A DNA stretch of 58,463 nucleotides from Kurthia gibsonii. Its GTDB lineage: Bacteria > Bacillota > Bacilli > Bacillales_A > Planococcaceae. Below, in pieces: positions 32,877-41,819 of this stretch (positions are counted from its first letter, which is position 1; each line of letters opens with the position of its first letter). Made by a program: the position numbers and the translations under genes. The notes beneath the pieces are model-generated. The model was given only the letters and a program-made list of their open reading frames with translations, did no database searches and was not told the origin of the DNA. The stretch lies in contig NZ_BJOB01000014.1 of NCBI RefSeq assembly GCF_006539985.1, forward strand, positions 1-58,463. Direction: 5' to 3'.

Positions 32877-33776
32877 ATGAAAAGTAAAATTATACTATTT
32901 GCGCTATCTGCAACCTTACTTTTAACAGGCTGTAAAGTGCAAACCGCACAGCAATATGAAAATGAGCAAGAGGAAGAAGCGAAAAAAGTCGTTGTTCTAA
33001 ATGACGAAGAACAGAAAAAAGTAAAAGAAAAAACAAAAGAAACGGCGCAAGATGATAAAGGTTCTGTAACGAAAGAAGTGGCTACTACATCTGAAAACGA
33101 CACGACAACGTCAACGAATTCGTCCATTTCTACAGTAGAGAAACCAACATCGACACCATCTCAAACACAAAAAACAGAGGCAAAAAAGGAAACAATAACA
33201 TCTAATAAGACCTCTAAAGAACAACCAACAAAAACAGAAAAACCAGTCAAAAAAGACGAACCGAAAAAAGAAACGACGGTAACGAAAAAACCAGAGACAA
33301 CGACTTCTACACCGAAGCCATCGACACCAAAACCGTCAACACCTGAAAAACCTATAGAAAAACCAGTGAAAAAAGAGTATGCAACGATTACAATTGGCAT
33401 GCGTACATTACTAAATCCTGATCATTATGAGCTATTACCGAAAAACCTACAAAGTGAACAATATGTACCAGCAAGTGGCGTACTACTAAATAACGCAAAA
33501 ATTGAAATTAAAGAAGGCGATACAGCTTGGGATGCCATTTCAAAACTACGTTCAAAATACGGTATTTATATTAATTACGAAAAAAATCCAATGTACGGTA
33601 TTTATATTATCGGGATTAATCATATAAACGAAAAACAAGCAGGTTCATTAAGTGGCTGGATGTATACAGTTAACGGTGTAAAAGCACCTGTTGGCGTAGG
33701 TAATTATCAACTTGAAGATGGTGACCGCATTGAGTTGCAATATACAACTAATGGTGGAACGGACTTAGGGTGGTAG
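32877..33776 (+). CDS. DUF4430 (transcobalamin beta-domain-like) lipoprotein
   Basis: 299 residues from the ATG after AAAGGAGGG. Lipoprotein signal with lipobox LLTGC (Cys19). A long Lys/Thr/Pro/Glu-rich linker (about 25-165) would reach through the wall. The C-terminal domain (about 168-299) ends with the DUF4430 signature LSGWMYTVNGVKAPVGVGNY, then DGDRIELQYTTNGGTDLGW. DUF4430 is related to the C-terminal beta domain of animal transcobalamin and intrinsic factor. It lies four bases before the EcfT-like gene. It probably is the membrane-tethered second half of the B12-binding device. Confidence 0.8.
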   Translation: MKSKIILFALSATLLLTGCKVQTAQQYENEQEEEAKKVVVLNDEEQKKVKEKTKETAQDDKGSVTKEVATTSENDTTTSTNSSISTVEKPTSTPSQTQKTEAKKETITSNKTSKEQPTKTEKPVKKDEPKKETTVTKKPETTTSTPKPSTPKPSTPEKPIEKPVKKEYATITIGMRTLLNPDHYELLPKNLQSEQYVPASGVLLNNAKIEIKEGDTAWDAISKLRSKYGIYINYEKNPMYGIYIIGINHINEKQAGSLSGWMYTVNGVKAPVGVGNYQLEDGDRIELQYTTNGGTDLGW

Positions 33777-33780
33777 TTAG

Positions 33781-34662
33781 ATGAAATCACTTCATGATTT
33801 TCACCCGCTCGTTATTTTCAGTTACTTTTTCGCTGTTATTGGTTTAACAATGTTTTATATGCATCCTATTCTTCTTATAATTAGTTTTACGGGTGCAACT
33901 GTCACAAGCTTTCTTTTATTAAAGAAAAGTTTTTTGAAATCGATTAAATGGCTGCTTCCATTCATGTTGGTAGCAGCTATTTTAAACCCTTTACTCATTC
34001 ATGAAGGCGAAACAGCGATTCTCTATATCAATGAACAACCGATTACAGTCGAAGCTATTGTTTATGGATTTGCTGCTTCTGTCATGTTAATCGCCATTAT
34101 CTTTTGGTTTAGTGCATTTAATGCAGTCATGACATCTGATAAATTTTTATATTTATTTACGAAAATATCCCCTGCTGTGGCATTACTGATCTCATTAACG
34201 ATGCGCCTCGTTCCTTTATTTGGTCATCAAATTAAGAAGATTATGTATGCGCAGCGTGCGATTGGCATGGACCCTAGTTCAGGTTCGGTTTGGCATCGTA
34301 TTAAAGCTGGAACTCGTATTTTATCCATCCTTATCTCTTGGGCTTTAGAAAGTGCAATTGAAACAGCCGATTCGATGAAAGCACGCGGCTACGGATTAAA
34401 GGGGCGCTCAACTTTTTCATTATTTCGCTTTGATCGATTAGATGGATTTGCACTCAGCGGTATTTTTATTTTATTTATCATTCAATTACTATGTAGCTAT
34501 TTCGGTTGGAATGAATTCTACTACTATCCAACGTTCTCACCAATCGTTTGGAATGGTCCGATGATTTTCATGACCATTAGTTATGGTATACTCGTGTCAC
34601 TACCTATTTTTATTGAAGTACTGGAGGCATTCAAATGGCGCTCATTGAAATCAATCAATTAA
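33781..34662 (+). CDS. ECF transporter transmembrane subunit (EcfT-like)
   Basis: 293 residues, about six membrane segments. The cytoplasmic coupling helices carry the family Ala-Arg-Gly signature in ADSMKARGYGLKGR (about 198-211) and the segment MRLVPLFGHQIKKIMYAQRA. T subunits link the ATPases to the substrate-binding S subunit. It overlaps the ATPase gene by 28 bases. With the next two genes it makes a complete dedicated (group I-like) ECF importer. Confidence 0.86.
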   Translation: MKSLHDFHPLVIFSYFFAVIGLTMFYMHPILLIISFTGATVTSFLLLKKSFLKSIKWLLPFMLVAAILNPLLIHEGETAILYINEQPITVEAIVYGFAASVMLIAIIFWFSAFNAVMTSDKFLYLFTKISPAVALLISLTMRLVPLFGHQIKKIMYAQRAIGMDPSSGSVWHRIKAGTRILSILISWALESAIETADSMKARGYGLKGRSTFSLFRFDRLDGFALSGIFILFIIQLLCSYFGWNEFYYYPTFSPIVWNGPMIFMTISYGILVSLPIFIEVLEAFKWRSLKSIN

Positions 34663-36290
34663 TGTTTAGTTATCCACTTGCAACAAAACCAACTTTAAAA
34701 AACATCTCTCTTGAAATTGAAGCAGGTGAATTCGTCGTATTATGCGGAACATCAGGATGTGGTAAGAGTACATTATTAAAGCATTTAAAACGTGAATTAA
34801 CGCCACATGGTCAAACGTCTGGAACGATTCATTTCAATGGTGTCGCTTTACAAGACTTGCCTCAGCGTGAAGCAGCCAGTCAAATTGGTTATGTACTTCA
34901 AAAACCTGAACTACAAATTGTAACGGATAAAGTATGGCATGAATTGAGCTTTGGTCTTGAAAATCTCGGTTACGATTCCATGACAATCCGTCGTCGCGTT
35001 GCTGAAATGGCAAGCTTCTTTGGTATTCAAACATGGTTCCGAAAAAATACAACAGACTTATCAGGTGGGCAAAAACAATTGCTCAATTTAGCGAGTATTA
35101 TGGTGATGCAACCACAACTACTGATTCTAGATGAACCTACATCACAACTTGACCCAATTGCAGCGAGTGAATTTATCGCAACACTTCAAAAGCTTAATAA
35201 AGAACTCGGTCTAACAATTGTACTGGTTGAACATCGATTAGAGGAAGTATATCCGATTGCAGACCGTGTCATTATTTTAGATGCAGGTGAAATTATTGCA
35301 AATGATACACCGATTAAAGCGGCGACACGTTTACGTCATGTTGATGCACATCATCCGATGTTACTAGGTTTGCCAACGCCACTTCGTGTACATCATGCAC
35401 TTAAGCAATCAGATGAAACACCTTTAACGATTCGTGACGGACGCACATGGCTTGAAAAGCATTACGAAAAAGACCATAAGCAAATTCAAGAAGCAGAGCC
35501 TTCTGGAGAAGTCGTACTAGATGTGCAAGATTTATGGTTTCGCTATGACCGTCATGCAGAAGATTTAATTCGAGGATTGAATTTCCAGCTCCATCAAGGT
35601 GAATTTCTAAGTATTGTTGGTGGAAACGGGACGGGTAAATCCACAACACTCGGCTTAATTACAGGGCTACTAAAGCCACATCGAGGAAAAGTAACGATTT
35701 TTAATAAACTGCTTAAAAAATATGCGAAAAAAGAATTGTATCAAGGTATGATTTCGATGCTGCCACAAGACCCTACAACATTACTGGTCGAAAAAGAAGT
35801 CCAACTTGAACTCGCCATGATGTCAAAAGATCAAACAGCTATTGATCGCGTAATTAACTTACTTCAAATTCGCCATCTACTTGCTCAACATCCATATGAT
35901 TTAAGCGGTGGGGAGCAGCAAAAAGTCGCACTTGGAAAAGTACTACTTAAAAATCCAAAAATCTTAGTACTAGATGAGCCAACGAAGGGGCTAGACGGTG
36001 AATCTAAACAAGTATTAGCTCGTATTCTACATGACTTACAAAGTCAAGGGACATCGATTTTAATGGTGACGCATGATGTCGAATTCTCCGCTGAACATGC
36101 AACGTCTTGTGCGATGTTCTTTGATGGTGAGATTGTCGCAAAAGGGACACCGGCAGCCTTTTATAGTGGCAATCACTTCTATACAACAGCGACAAATCGT
36201 ATGTGTCGTCAATTATTTGAAGATGTTGTAACGACAGAGCAGTTAATTGCACGTTGCCAATCTCAACAAGAGGTGATGACACATGTCTAA
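34635..36290 (+). CDS. ECF transporter double ATPase (EcfA-EcfA' fusion)
   Basis: 551 residues with two ABC ATPase domains in one chain. First: Walker A GTSGCGKST near 37-45, signature LSGGQKQL, Walker B LLILDEPTSQLD. Second (from about 295): Walker A GGNGTGKST, signature LSGGEQQK, Walker B ILVLDEPTKGLD, switch His in MVTHD. A linker of about 60 residues joins them. It energises uptake by the neighbouring T and S subunits. It overlaps both neighbours, so translation is coupled. Confidence 0.9.
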   Translation: MALIEINQLMFSYPLATKPTLKNISLEIEAGEFVVLCGTSGCGKSTLLKHLKRELTPHGQTSGTIHFNGVALQDLPQREAASQIGYVLQKPELQIVTDKVWHELSFGLENLGYDSMTIRRRVAEMASFFGIQTWFRKNTTDLSGGQKQLLNLASIMVMQPQLLILDEPTSQLDPIAASEFIATLQKLNKELGLTIVLVEHRLEEVYPIADRVIILDAGEIIANDTPIKAATRLRHVDAHHPMLLGLPTPLRVHHALKQSDETPLTIRDGRTWLEKHYEKDHKQIQEAEPSGEVVLDVQDLWFRYDRHAEDLIRGLNFQLHQGEFLSIVGGNGTGKSTTLGLITGLLKPHRGKVTIFNKLLKKYAKKELYQGMISMLPQDPTTLLVEKEVQLELAMMSKDQTAIDRVINLLQIRHLLAQHPYDLSGGEQQKVALGKVLLKNPKILVLDEPTKGLDGESKQVLARILHDLQSQGTSILMVTHDVEFSAEHATSCAMFFDGEIVAKGTPAAFYSGNHFYTTATNRMCRQLFEDVVTTEQLIARCQSQQEVMTHV

Positions 36291-36975
36291 AAAGGTGATT
36301 TCACTCATTATCTTTTTTGTGATTATTCCCATTGGGATTTTAATTGGAGCGACTTTATTAGAAGATGGAAAATACAATTTAATCTCCATGTTTGTCATGG
36401 TATTTGCTTGTATTCCTTTCTTTTTATCATTTGAAAGACGAAAACCCGATGCGAGAGAAGTATTAATTATCGCAGTGATGTCGGCAATTACGGTGGCAGG
36501 ACGTGCAGCATTCGCCTTTATCCCAGCATTTAAACCGATGACAGCGCTTGTGGCGATTACAGGCTTTAAACTTGGTCCAGAAGCTGGTTTTCTAACGGGT
36601 GCTGTATCTGCTGTTACGTCGAATATCTTATTCGGTCAAGGTCCGTGGACACCTTTCCAAATGTTCACGCTCGGTATTCTCGGCTACATTGCTGGATTAC
36701 TCGGCAAAACGAAATGGATGGAATCAAAAATCTCATTACTATTTTACGGGATTTTCTCAGGTATCATGTATTCGATGCTCATGGATATTTGGACGGTTTT
36801 ATCGCTTGGTAACGGCTTTAGTTGGATTGTCTATGGTTCTAAAATCATCACAGCGATTCCATTTACTATTACGTATATGATTTCGAATGTCATCTTCCTG
36901 TGGTTACTTACAAAACCAATTGGTGACAAGCTAGAGCGGCTAAAAATTAAATACGGGGTCATGCAGACGACTTAA
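36283..36975 (+). CDS. ECF transporter substrate-binding (S) subunit, predicted cobamide specificity
   Basis: 230 residues, about six membrane segments after a short N-terminal pair. S-subunit family marks: VAITGFKLGPEAGFLTGAVS, NILFGQGPWTPFQMF and LGILGYIAGLLG (about 90-140), seen in many vitamin S subunits of the general ECF type. Sequence does not fix the substrate. The cobalamin riboswitch and transcobalamin-like partners point to vitamin B12 or a precursor. Confidence 0.82.
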   Translation: MSKKVISLIIFFVIIPIGILIGATLLEDGKYNLISMFVMVFACIPFFLSFERRKPDAREVLIIAVMSAITVAGRAAFAFIPAFKPMTALVAITGFKLGPEAGFLTGAVSAVTSNILFGQGPWTPFQMFTLGILGYIAGLLGKTKWMESKISLLFYGIFSGIMYSMLMDIWTVLSLGNGFSWIVYGSKIITAIPFTITYMISNVIFLWLLTKPIGDKLERLKIKYGVMQTT

Positions 36976-36978
36976 TTT

Positions 36979-37012
36979 GAAAGAGTAGCGTAGTAATCGC
37001 TGCTCTTTTTCA
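36979..37012 (+). terminator. Terminator of the B12 uptake operon
   Basis: Hairpin AAAGAGTAGCG / CGCTGCTCTTT with T-run. Confidence 0.82.
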
Positions 37013-37089
37013 ATTTTCAGAACAACTATTGAATACAGGACTTCATTTTTCATATAATGGAGTAACAACACTTTAAAGGAGGGTTTGGT

Positions 37090-38706
37090 ATGAAAAGGTT
37101 ATTATTGGCGGCAAGTTGTTGTCTAGGTCTCATTGCAACATCTTTCATAAGTGCTTCCGCAGAAGAAGTCATCATCTCTACACCACATCAAGATGTACAT
37201 GATATGAAGCAGCAGTTACCGAAAAACGCTGAGATATTGCCAGATTTACAACTCATCTTAACGGACCTTACAGTAGCTGAACAGCGTACTTTTCACCAAG
37301 CTTTCCCAGATAGTACGATTGAAAAAAATACAGCTGTCACATTATTAAATGAACAGACTAAACCAACGTGGAATTTATCGCTTCTACGTATTCCTGTCAT
37401 ACCTGCATCACTTTATACAGGGAAAAATGTGAAAGTAGCTGTTATTGATACCGGTGTAGCGACAATACCGAGTTTGCAACACGCCATTAAGCAACAACTC
37501 GTATTTGCACCAGACGATCCGAATACGACTGTGAATGAAGCGGATACGATTGACCGCGGTCATAACGGTTTAGGACATGGTACACTCGTTACGTCGATTA
37601 TTGCTGCTAAGCCGCACCTACTTAATCGATTTTCGCAAGGGATTGCACCCGATGTTCAAATATATGCTTTAAAATATGCAGATGGCACAAAAAGAGGCTC
37701 TGCTTTTGATATTGTACGTGCGATTCAGTGGTCGATTAATCATCAAATCGATTTCATTAATTTATCTTCTGGACTTCCGAATGATTTAGCAGCACTTCAC
37801 CAAGTCATTCAAAAGGCAAATAAGGCAGGTATCTTAATGATCGCTTCTACAGGCAATGATGGTTACTATGAAAAGGTTCGTTATCCAGCAAGTTATAACG
37901 AAGTGGTCAGTGTTGGGGCGATTAATCGTTATCAAGATATTAGTAGTTTTTCAAACCATCAAGGACGGGTTGATTTTTTAGCACCTGGTGAAGATGTACC
38001 AGCGATTAACCGTTCTGGTACAGTGAGTTATGTAACGGGTACGTCGTTTGCAGCACCGCATATTACAGGGTTACTTGCTTTATTAAAAGAACGTTATCCA
38101 TATAGTTCAAATACGCAGCTTGTTCAAAAGTTAAAACAGATGCAAAAAGAGAAGCCCTATCCGATTTTAGCGATAAAAGCTCCTATACCATTAGATAAAA
38201 CGCCCGTCATCTCAACAAGAAAAGTGACGGATCATGAAGCTTCTTTTTCACTAACAAATCGTAAAAAAGAAGACGTTATCGTATTACAAAATGAACGCGT
38301 GATTCAGCGCAGTAAAGCTAATAAATTAACCTTAAAAAACCTTCCTGCAAATAAAAAGCTAACTTTTTCATTCCGTTTTGTAAATGCTTACGGAGATTTT
38401 TCGGAAGTGGTCACGACAACAATTCGAACAAAAAAAGATATCACAAAACCACGAGCTCCAAAACAGCTAACGGCTGATTTACTACCAACAGGACAAGTAA
38501 AATTAACGTGGAAGCAGTCGAGTAGTAAGGATTTTTTTAAAAATATTCTTTATATGAACGGAAAACGTATCAAAGAAACGCGTGAAGCGCAAGTTATTAT
38601 ACCGAAACTTAAAAAGAAAAAAGTCTATGTATTTGAAGTGAAGGCAGTCGATCAGGCTGGAAATGTCTCTAAATCGACTACGGTCAGAGTCATACGTTAT
38701 CGTTAA
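37090..38706 (+). CDS. Secreted subtilisin-family (S8) serine protease with C-terminal Fn3-like domains
   Basis: 538 residues. Signal peptide (about 1-24, ending SASAEE), an inhibitor-like propeptide (about 25-95), and a subtilase domain (about 112-345). The triad is Asp120 (VAVIDTGV), His163 (GLGHGTLV) and Ser319 (TGTSFAAPH), with oxyanion Asn256 (STGNDG). After about 365 two beta-sandwich domains follow; the last reads like fibronectin type III (APKQLTADLLPTGQVKLTWK, KAVDQAGNVS). It should act outside the cell. GGAGG precedes the ATG. The regulator gene lies 39 bases downstream. Confidence 0.9.
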   Translation: MKRLLLAASCCLGLIATSFISASAEEVIISTPHQDVHDMKQQLPKNAEILPDLQLILTDLTVAEQRTFHQAFPDSTIEKNTAVTLLNEQTKPTWNLSLLRIPVIPASLYTGKNVKVAVIDTGVATIPSLQHAIKQQLVFAPDDPNTTVNEADTIDRGHNGLGHGTLVTSIIAAKPHLLNRFSQGIAPDVQIYALKYADGTKRGSAFDIVRAIQWSINHQIDFINLSSGLPNDLAALHQVIQKANKAGILMIASTGNDGYYEKVRYPASYNEVVSVGAINRYQDISSFSNHQGRVDFLAPGEDVPAINRSGTVSYVTGTSFAAPHITGLLALLKERYPYSSNTQLVQKLKQMQKEKPYPILAIKAPIPLDKTPVISTRKVTDHEASFSLTNRKKEDVIVLQNERVIQRSKANKLTLKNLPANKKLTFSFRFVNAYGDFSEVVTTTIRTKKDITKPRAPKQLTADLLPTGQVKLTWKQSSSKDFFKNILYMNGKRIKETREAQVIIPKLKKKKVYVFEVKAVDQAGNVSKSTTVRVIRYR

Positions 38707-38745
38707 AACATGGTAAACTAAAAGAAAAAAGGAGGTTTCTAAACT

Positions 38746-39492
38746 GTGAAAGAGAAAACATTTCAAGATGCAGTAGGGTTTAGTGTAAAAGATACGATTG
38801 CATTATTCTGGCTACATGAAACCTCAACACAACCATTCTATGCAGCCGAATTATATGAACAGTTCGTCGATCAGTTCCCAGGTCGCAGAGTAGGTTATGA
38901 ATATGTGGCACGTGTTGCAAAGCAATTAGAAGGCGAGGGTGCTCTTTCTTCGTTCACAAAAGGCAGAAAAGTGTACTATGAAGCGACGACACTTGGAAAA
39001 GAGCGTCTTTTACGTTATCAGCAAATTTACTATGAACGATTCCACGAGATTGTTTTAATATTAGATCGCTTTTATTATGCATTGACGAAAAACGGAGAGA
39101 AGCCACCGAAGCCAGATCATCCACTACCGGAAGAATTTCGAGCTTATTTTTCAAAACTGATTTCGGTGAAAGACATTGTGCGCTATGTTACCTTTAAACT
39201 TGCACAAACGAGAAGCAGTTTTTCAATGGCAGATGTTGCAAAGCAGATTGAAGACCTTTTCGGTTGGGGTCCTTCCAATAGCTATCTTTATACCGTTTCA
39301 TGGGAATTAGAAGAAAAAGGCTATTTAATCGGTTCATGGCCAGATGAAAAAAGAACACGACGTGTCTTGCGCGGTACCGATGAAGCAAATGAATTTTTTG
39401 AAGTTATTGCACGTGATTTAACAGATCAAATTCGAATGAATCGTCGCTTTTTACATTACATGCTACAGTTTTTCCAAAAAAAGAAAGAATAA
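38746..39492 (+). CDS. PadR-like regulator with two winged-helix domains
   Basis: 248 residues, GTG start ten bases after AAAGGAGG. The first winged helix is at about 12-75 (AAELYEQFVDQFPGRRVGYE, GALSSFTKGRKVYYEATTLG). A second, PadR-like one is at about 140-205 (KDIVRYVTFKLAQTRSSFSM, SWELEEKGYLIGSW, RRVLRGTDEANEFF). It probably binds DNA as a dimer. Placed 39 bases after the subtilase gene, it may control protease expression; that is inference. Confidence 0.68.
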   Translation: MKEKTFQDAVGFSVKDTIALFWLHETSTQPFYAAELYEQFVDQFPGRRVGYEYVARVAKQLEGEGALSSFTKGRKVYYEATTLGKERLLRYQQIYYERFHEIVLILDRFYYALTKNGEKPPKPDHPLPEEFRAYFSKLISVKDIVRYVTFKLAQTRSSFSMADVAKQIEDLFGWGPSNSYLYTVSWELEEKGYLIGSWPDEKRTRRVLRGTDEANEFFEVIARDLTDQIRMNRRFLHYMLQFFQKKKE

Positions 39493-39519
39493 TAAATTGA
39501 ATTATACGACGATTCGTCA

Positions 39520-39768
39520 TATAATGAGTGCAACACGTTGAGAAGGAGTAGTACATTCAATGTTACTTTTCAAGAGAGCTAACGGTTGGTGGAAGTTAGT
39601 AAAGTGCATGAATCGAATGGACCTTTGAGTGGTGCCTTGAACATGAAAGTAGAGACATCCGGCGGCAACCGTTACTTGCGAGAGGTGACATAGGTCACAA
39701 CTGAGGTGGTACCGCGGATTGATTTCGTCCTCCATGAAGATTTTTTCTTCGTGGGGGACTTTTTATAT
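39520..39768 (+). promoter_or_regulatory. Tryptophan T-box leader of trpEG
   Basis: Stem I distal segment AACGGTTGGTGGAAGTT, specifier loop with UGG at 39618-39620, T-box core AACTGAGGTGGTACCGCG at 39699-39716, and the terminator GTCCTCCATGAAGA / TCTTCGTGGGGGAC with a T-run ending near 39766. This is a second Trp T-box independent of the one at 15.0 kb. Confidence 0.93.
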
Positions 39769-39807
39769 GTTGAGGAAAAATGAGCTGAGTTGAGAGGAGT
39801 TTTTCAC

Positions 39808-41196
39808 ATGACAGAACAGACCGTATTACACAAGCAGTTAGAGTTAGAAGCAGATATGCTGACACCTATTTCGATTTATCATGCATTAGAGGGGAAGCAA
39901 AAAATTCTATTTGAATCTTCTGCAAAACATGAAGAGAGTGGTCGTTACTCTTTTATTGCTGCTTCACCTGTTGCAACATTGGTTGCGAAAAATCAGATTC
40001 TTACGTATAAAAAGGGCGATGTATGTATTGAATTGAATTCACTGCACCCTTTTGAAGAATTAAAAAAATTCCTTCCCTATGTAAAAGGGGACTATCCGTT
40101 TTCTTTTTATGGTGGAGCGATTGGCTACATCGGGTATGAAACTGCTTTTTATCATGAACAGATTGGTGATGTATTAGTTGATCCAATCGATATGCCCGAT
40201 ATGCATTTACTATTTTTTGATACATTTGTTGTAATGGATCATGTTAAACAGACATTAACGATTGCGACCATTGATTTATTTCAAGAAGGTTTAACAGAAG
40301 CGATTTTAGATGAACGAATTGAACGGATCCAAAAGCAATTAACGAAACCACTTCAACCTTTTTTAGAACAAGTGGATGCGCTTCAATTTATACCGAGTAT
40401 GACACAAGATGCTTATTGCCAGATGGTAGAGGAAGGGAAACGTCATATTGAAGCAGGAGATATTTTTCAAATTGTACTGTCTCAGCGTTTTTCAGCACAG
40501 TATGATGGGAACCCGATGGCACTTTATCGTCAACTGCGTACAGCGAATCCATCTCCGTATATGTATTATATTGACTTTGATGGTTATACCGTGCTTGGAA
40601 CATCTCCAGAAAGCCTTGTAAAGGTTTCAAAGCGTCAGGTGACCACAAACCCAATTGCTGGCACAAGACCGCGTGGAAAGGACGATAAGCAGGATGATGT
40701 CATTGCAGAAGGTCTACTTCAGGATGAGAAAGAATTAGCTGAACATCGTATGCTTGTTGATTTGGGTCGTAATGATGTAGGGAGACTATGTGAGATTGGT
40801 TCTGTCAGTGTGCCAAAGTACATGGTAATTGAGCGTTATAAATATGTCATGCACCTTGTATCAGAAGTGATAGGAACATTAAGACCAGCTATTCATCCAC
40901 TAGATGTTGTGGCGAGCTGTTTACCAGCTGGTACGGTATCAGGCGCACCGAAAATTCGTGCCATGCAGCTGATTAATGATTTCGAACATGTAAAAAGAGG
41001 CGTGTATGCAGGAGCGATTGGTTATCTTTCGATTTCAGGTGATTTAGATTTAGCACTTGCCATTCGTACGATGGTCGTAAAAGACGGGAAAGCACATGTT
41101 CAAGCTGGAGCAGGTGTTGTACATCATTCAAATCCAATCAGTGAATATGAGGAAACATTAAATAAGGCAAAAGCTTTATTGGAGGTGATCTCATGA
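39808..41196 (+). CDS. trpE: Anthranilate synthase component I
   Basis: 462 residues from the ATG after GAGAGGAG. It makes anthranilate from chorismate with ammonia from TrpG. Marks: N-terminal feedback-site segment FESSAKHEESGRYSFIAASP, then EAGDIFQIVLSQRFSAQ, PSPYMYYIDFDG, TNPIAGTRPRGK, ELAEHRMLVDLGRNDVGR, PAGTVSGAPKIRAM and RGVYAGAIGYL. The first part fits TrpE better than PabB, and the Trp T-box settles the role. It overlaps trpG by four bases. Confidence 0.93.
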   Translation: MTEQTVLHKQLELEADMLTPISIYHALEGKQKILFESSAKHEESGRYSFIAASPVATLVAKNQILTYKKGDVCIELNSLHPFEELKKFLPYVKGDYPFSFYGGAIGYIGYETAFYHEQIGDVLVDPIDMPDMHLLFFDTFVVMDHVKQTLTIATIDLFQEGLTEAILDERIERIQKQLTKPLQPFLEQVDALQFIPSMTQDAYCQMVEEGKRHIEAGDIFQIVLSQRFSAQYDGNPMALYRQLRTANPSPYMYYIDFDGYTVLGTSPESLVKVSKRQVTTNPIAGTRPRGKDDKQDDVIAEGLLQDEKELAEHRMLVDLGRNDVGRLCEIGSVSVPKYMVIERYKYVMHLVSEVIGTLRPAIHPLDVVASCLPAGTVSGAPKIRAMQLINDFEHVKRGVYAGAIGYLSISGDLDLALAIRTMVVKDGKAHVQAGAGVVHHSNPISEYEETLNKAKALLEVIS

Positions 41197-41774
41197 TTCT
41201 ACTTATTGATAATTACGATTCATTCACATATAACTTATACCAACAAATCGCCTCACTCGGTACGGAAGTAGAAGTTGTACGAAATGATGCCATAACAATC
41301 GAAGGGATTCGAGCGCTTCAACCACAAGCAATTGTCCTTTCACCAGGTCCTGGTACACCAGATGAAGCAGGAATCTGCCTTGAGGTCGTTACACAACTTC
41401 AAAAAGAGTTTCCCATACTCGGTATTTGCTTAGGGCATCAAACGATTGTGCAGGCTTTTGGTGGGGAAATTATACAAGCAAAAGAAATCATGCATGGACG
41501 TATGTCTCCACTCATGCATAAAAAGGAAGGACTATTAATTAACTGTTCTTTTGAAACCGAAGTGATGCGTTATCATTCATTAGTCGCAAATGGTGAAAAC
41601 TTCCCGCATACATTACTTCATGTAGATGCGGTCACAGAGGACGGGGAGATTATGGCTTGTCACCACCGCTCATTACCGATTTACGGGCTTCAATTCCACC
41701 CAGAATCTTATCATACAGATGAAGGGAATCAGATGATTCAAGCTTTTTTAAATACAATTACACAAACCGTATAA
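41193..41774 (+). CDS. trpG: Anthranilate synthase glutamine amidotransferase
   Basis: 193 residues, class I glutamine amidotransferase. Marks: LLIDNYDSFTYNLYQ, VLSPGPGTPDEAG, nucleophile Cys in LGICLGHQ (about residue 79), and the His-Glu pair in LQFHPESYHTDEG. In B. subtilis trpG sits in the folate operon and serves both pathways. Here it is coupled to trpE under a Trp T-box, so it is trp-dedicated in regulation, though it may still serve PabB. Confidence 0.92.
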   Translation: MILLIDNYDSFTYNLYQQIASLGTEVEVVRNDAITIEGIRALQPQAIVLSPGPGTPDEAGICLEVVTQLQKEFPILGICLGHQTIVQAFGGEIIQAKEIMHGRMSPLMHKKEGLLINCSFETEVMRYHSLVANGENFPHTLLHVDAVTEDGEIMACHHRSLPIYGLQFHPESYHTDEGNQMIQAFLNTITQTV

Positions 41775-41776
41775 TA

Positions 41777-41819
41777 AAAAACAGGGCAAATGCTAGTAGT
41801 AGCAGCCCTGTTTTTTTAT
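41777..41819. terminator. Terminator shared by trpEG and the convergent TPR gene
   Basis: Stem AAAACAGGGC / GCCCTGTTTT with inner TGCTA/TAGCA pairing; A- and T-runs on both sides. Confidence 0.85.

Noticed and set aside
33161-33400. Gly/Val/Phe-rich minus-strand frame inside the DUF4430 lipoprotein gene
   Set aside because: It is the antisense shadow of the Lys/Thr/Pro-rich linker; the repetitive look comes from the linker codons.
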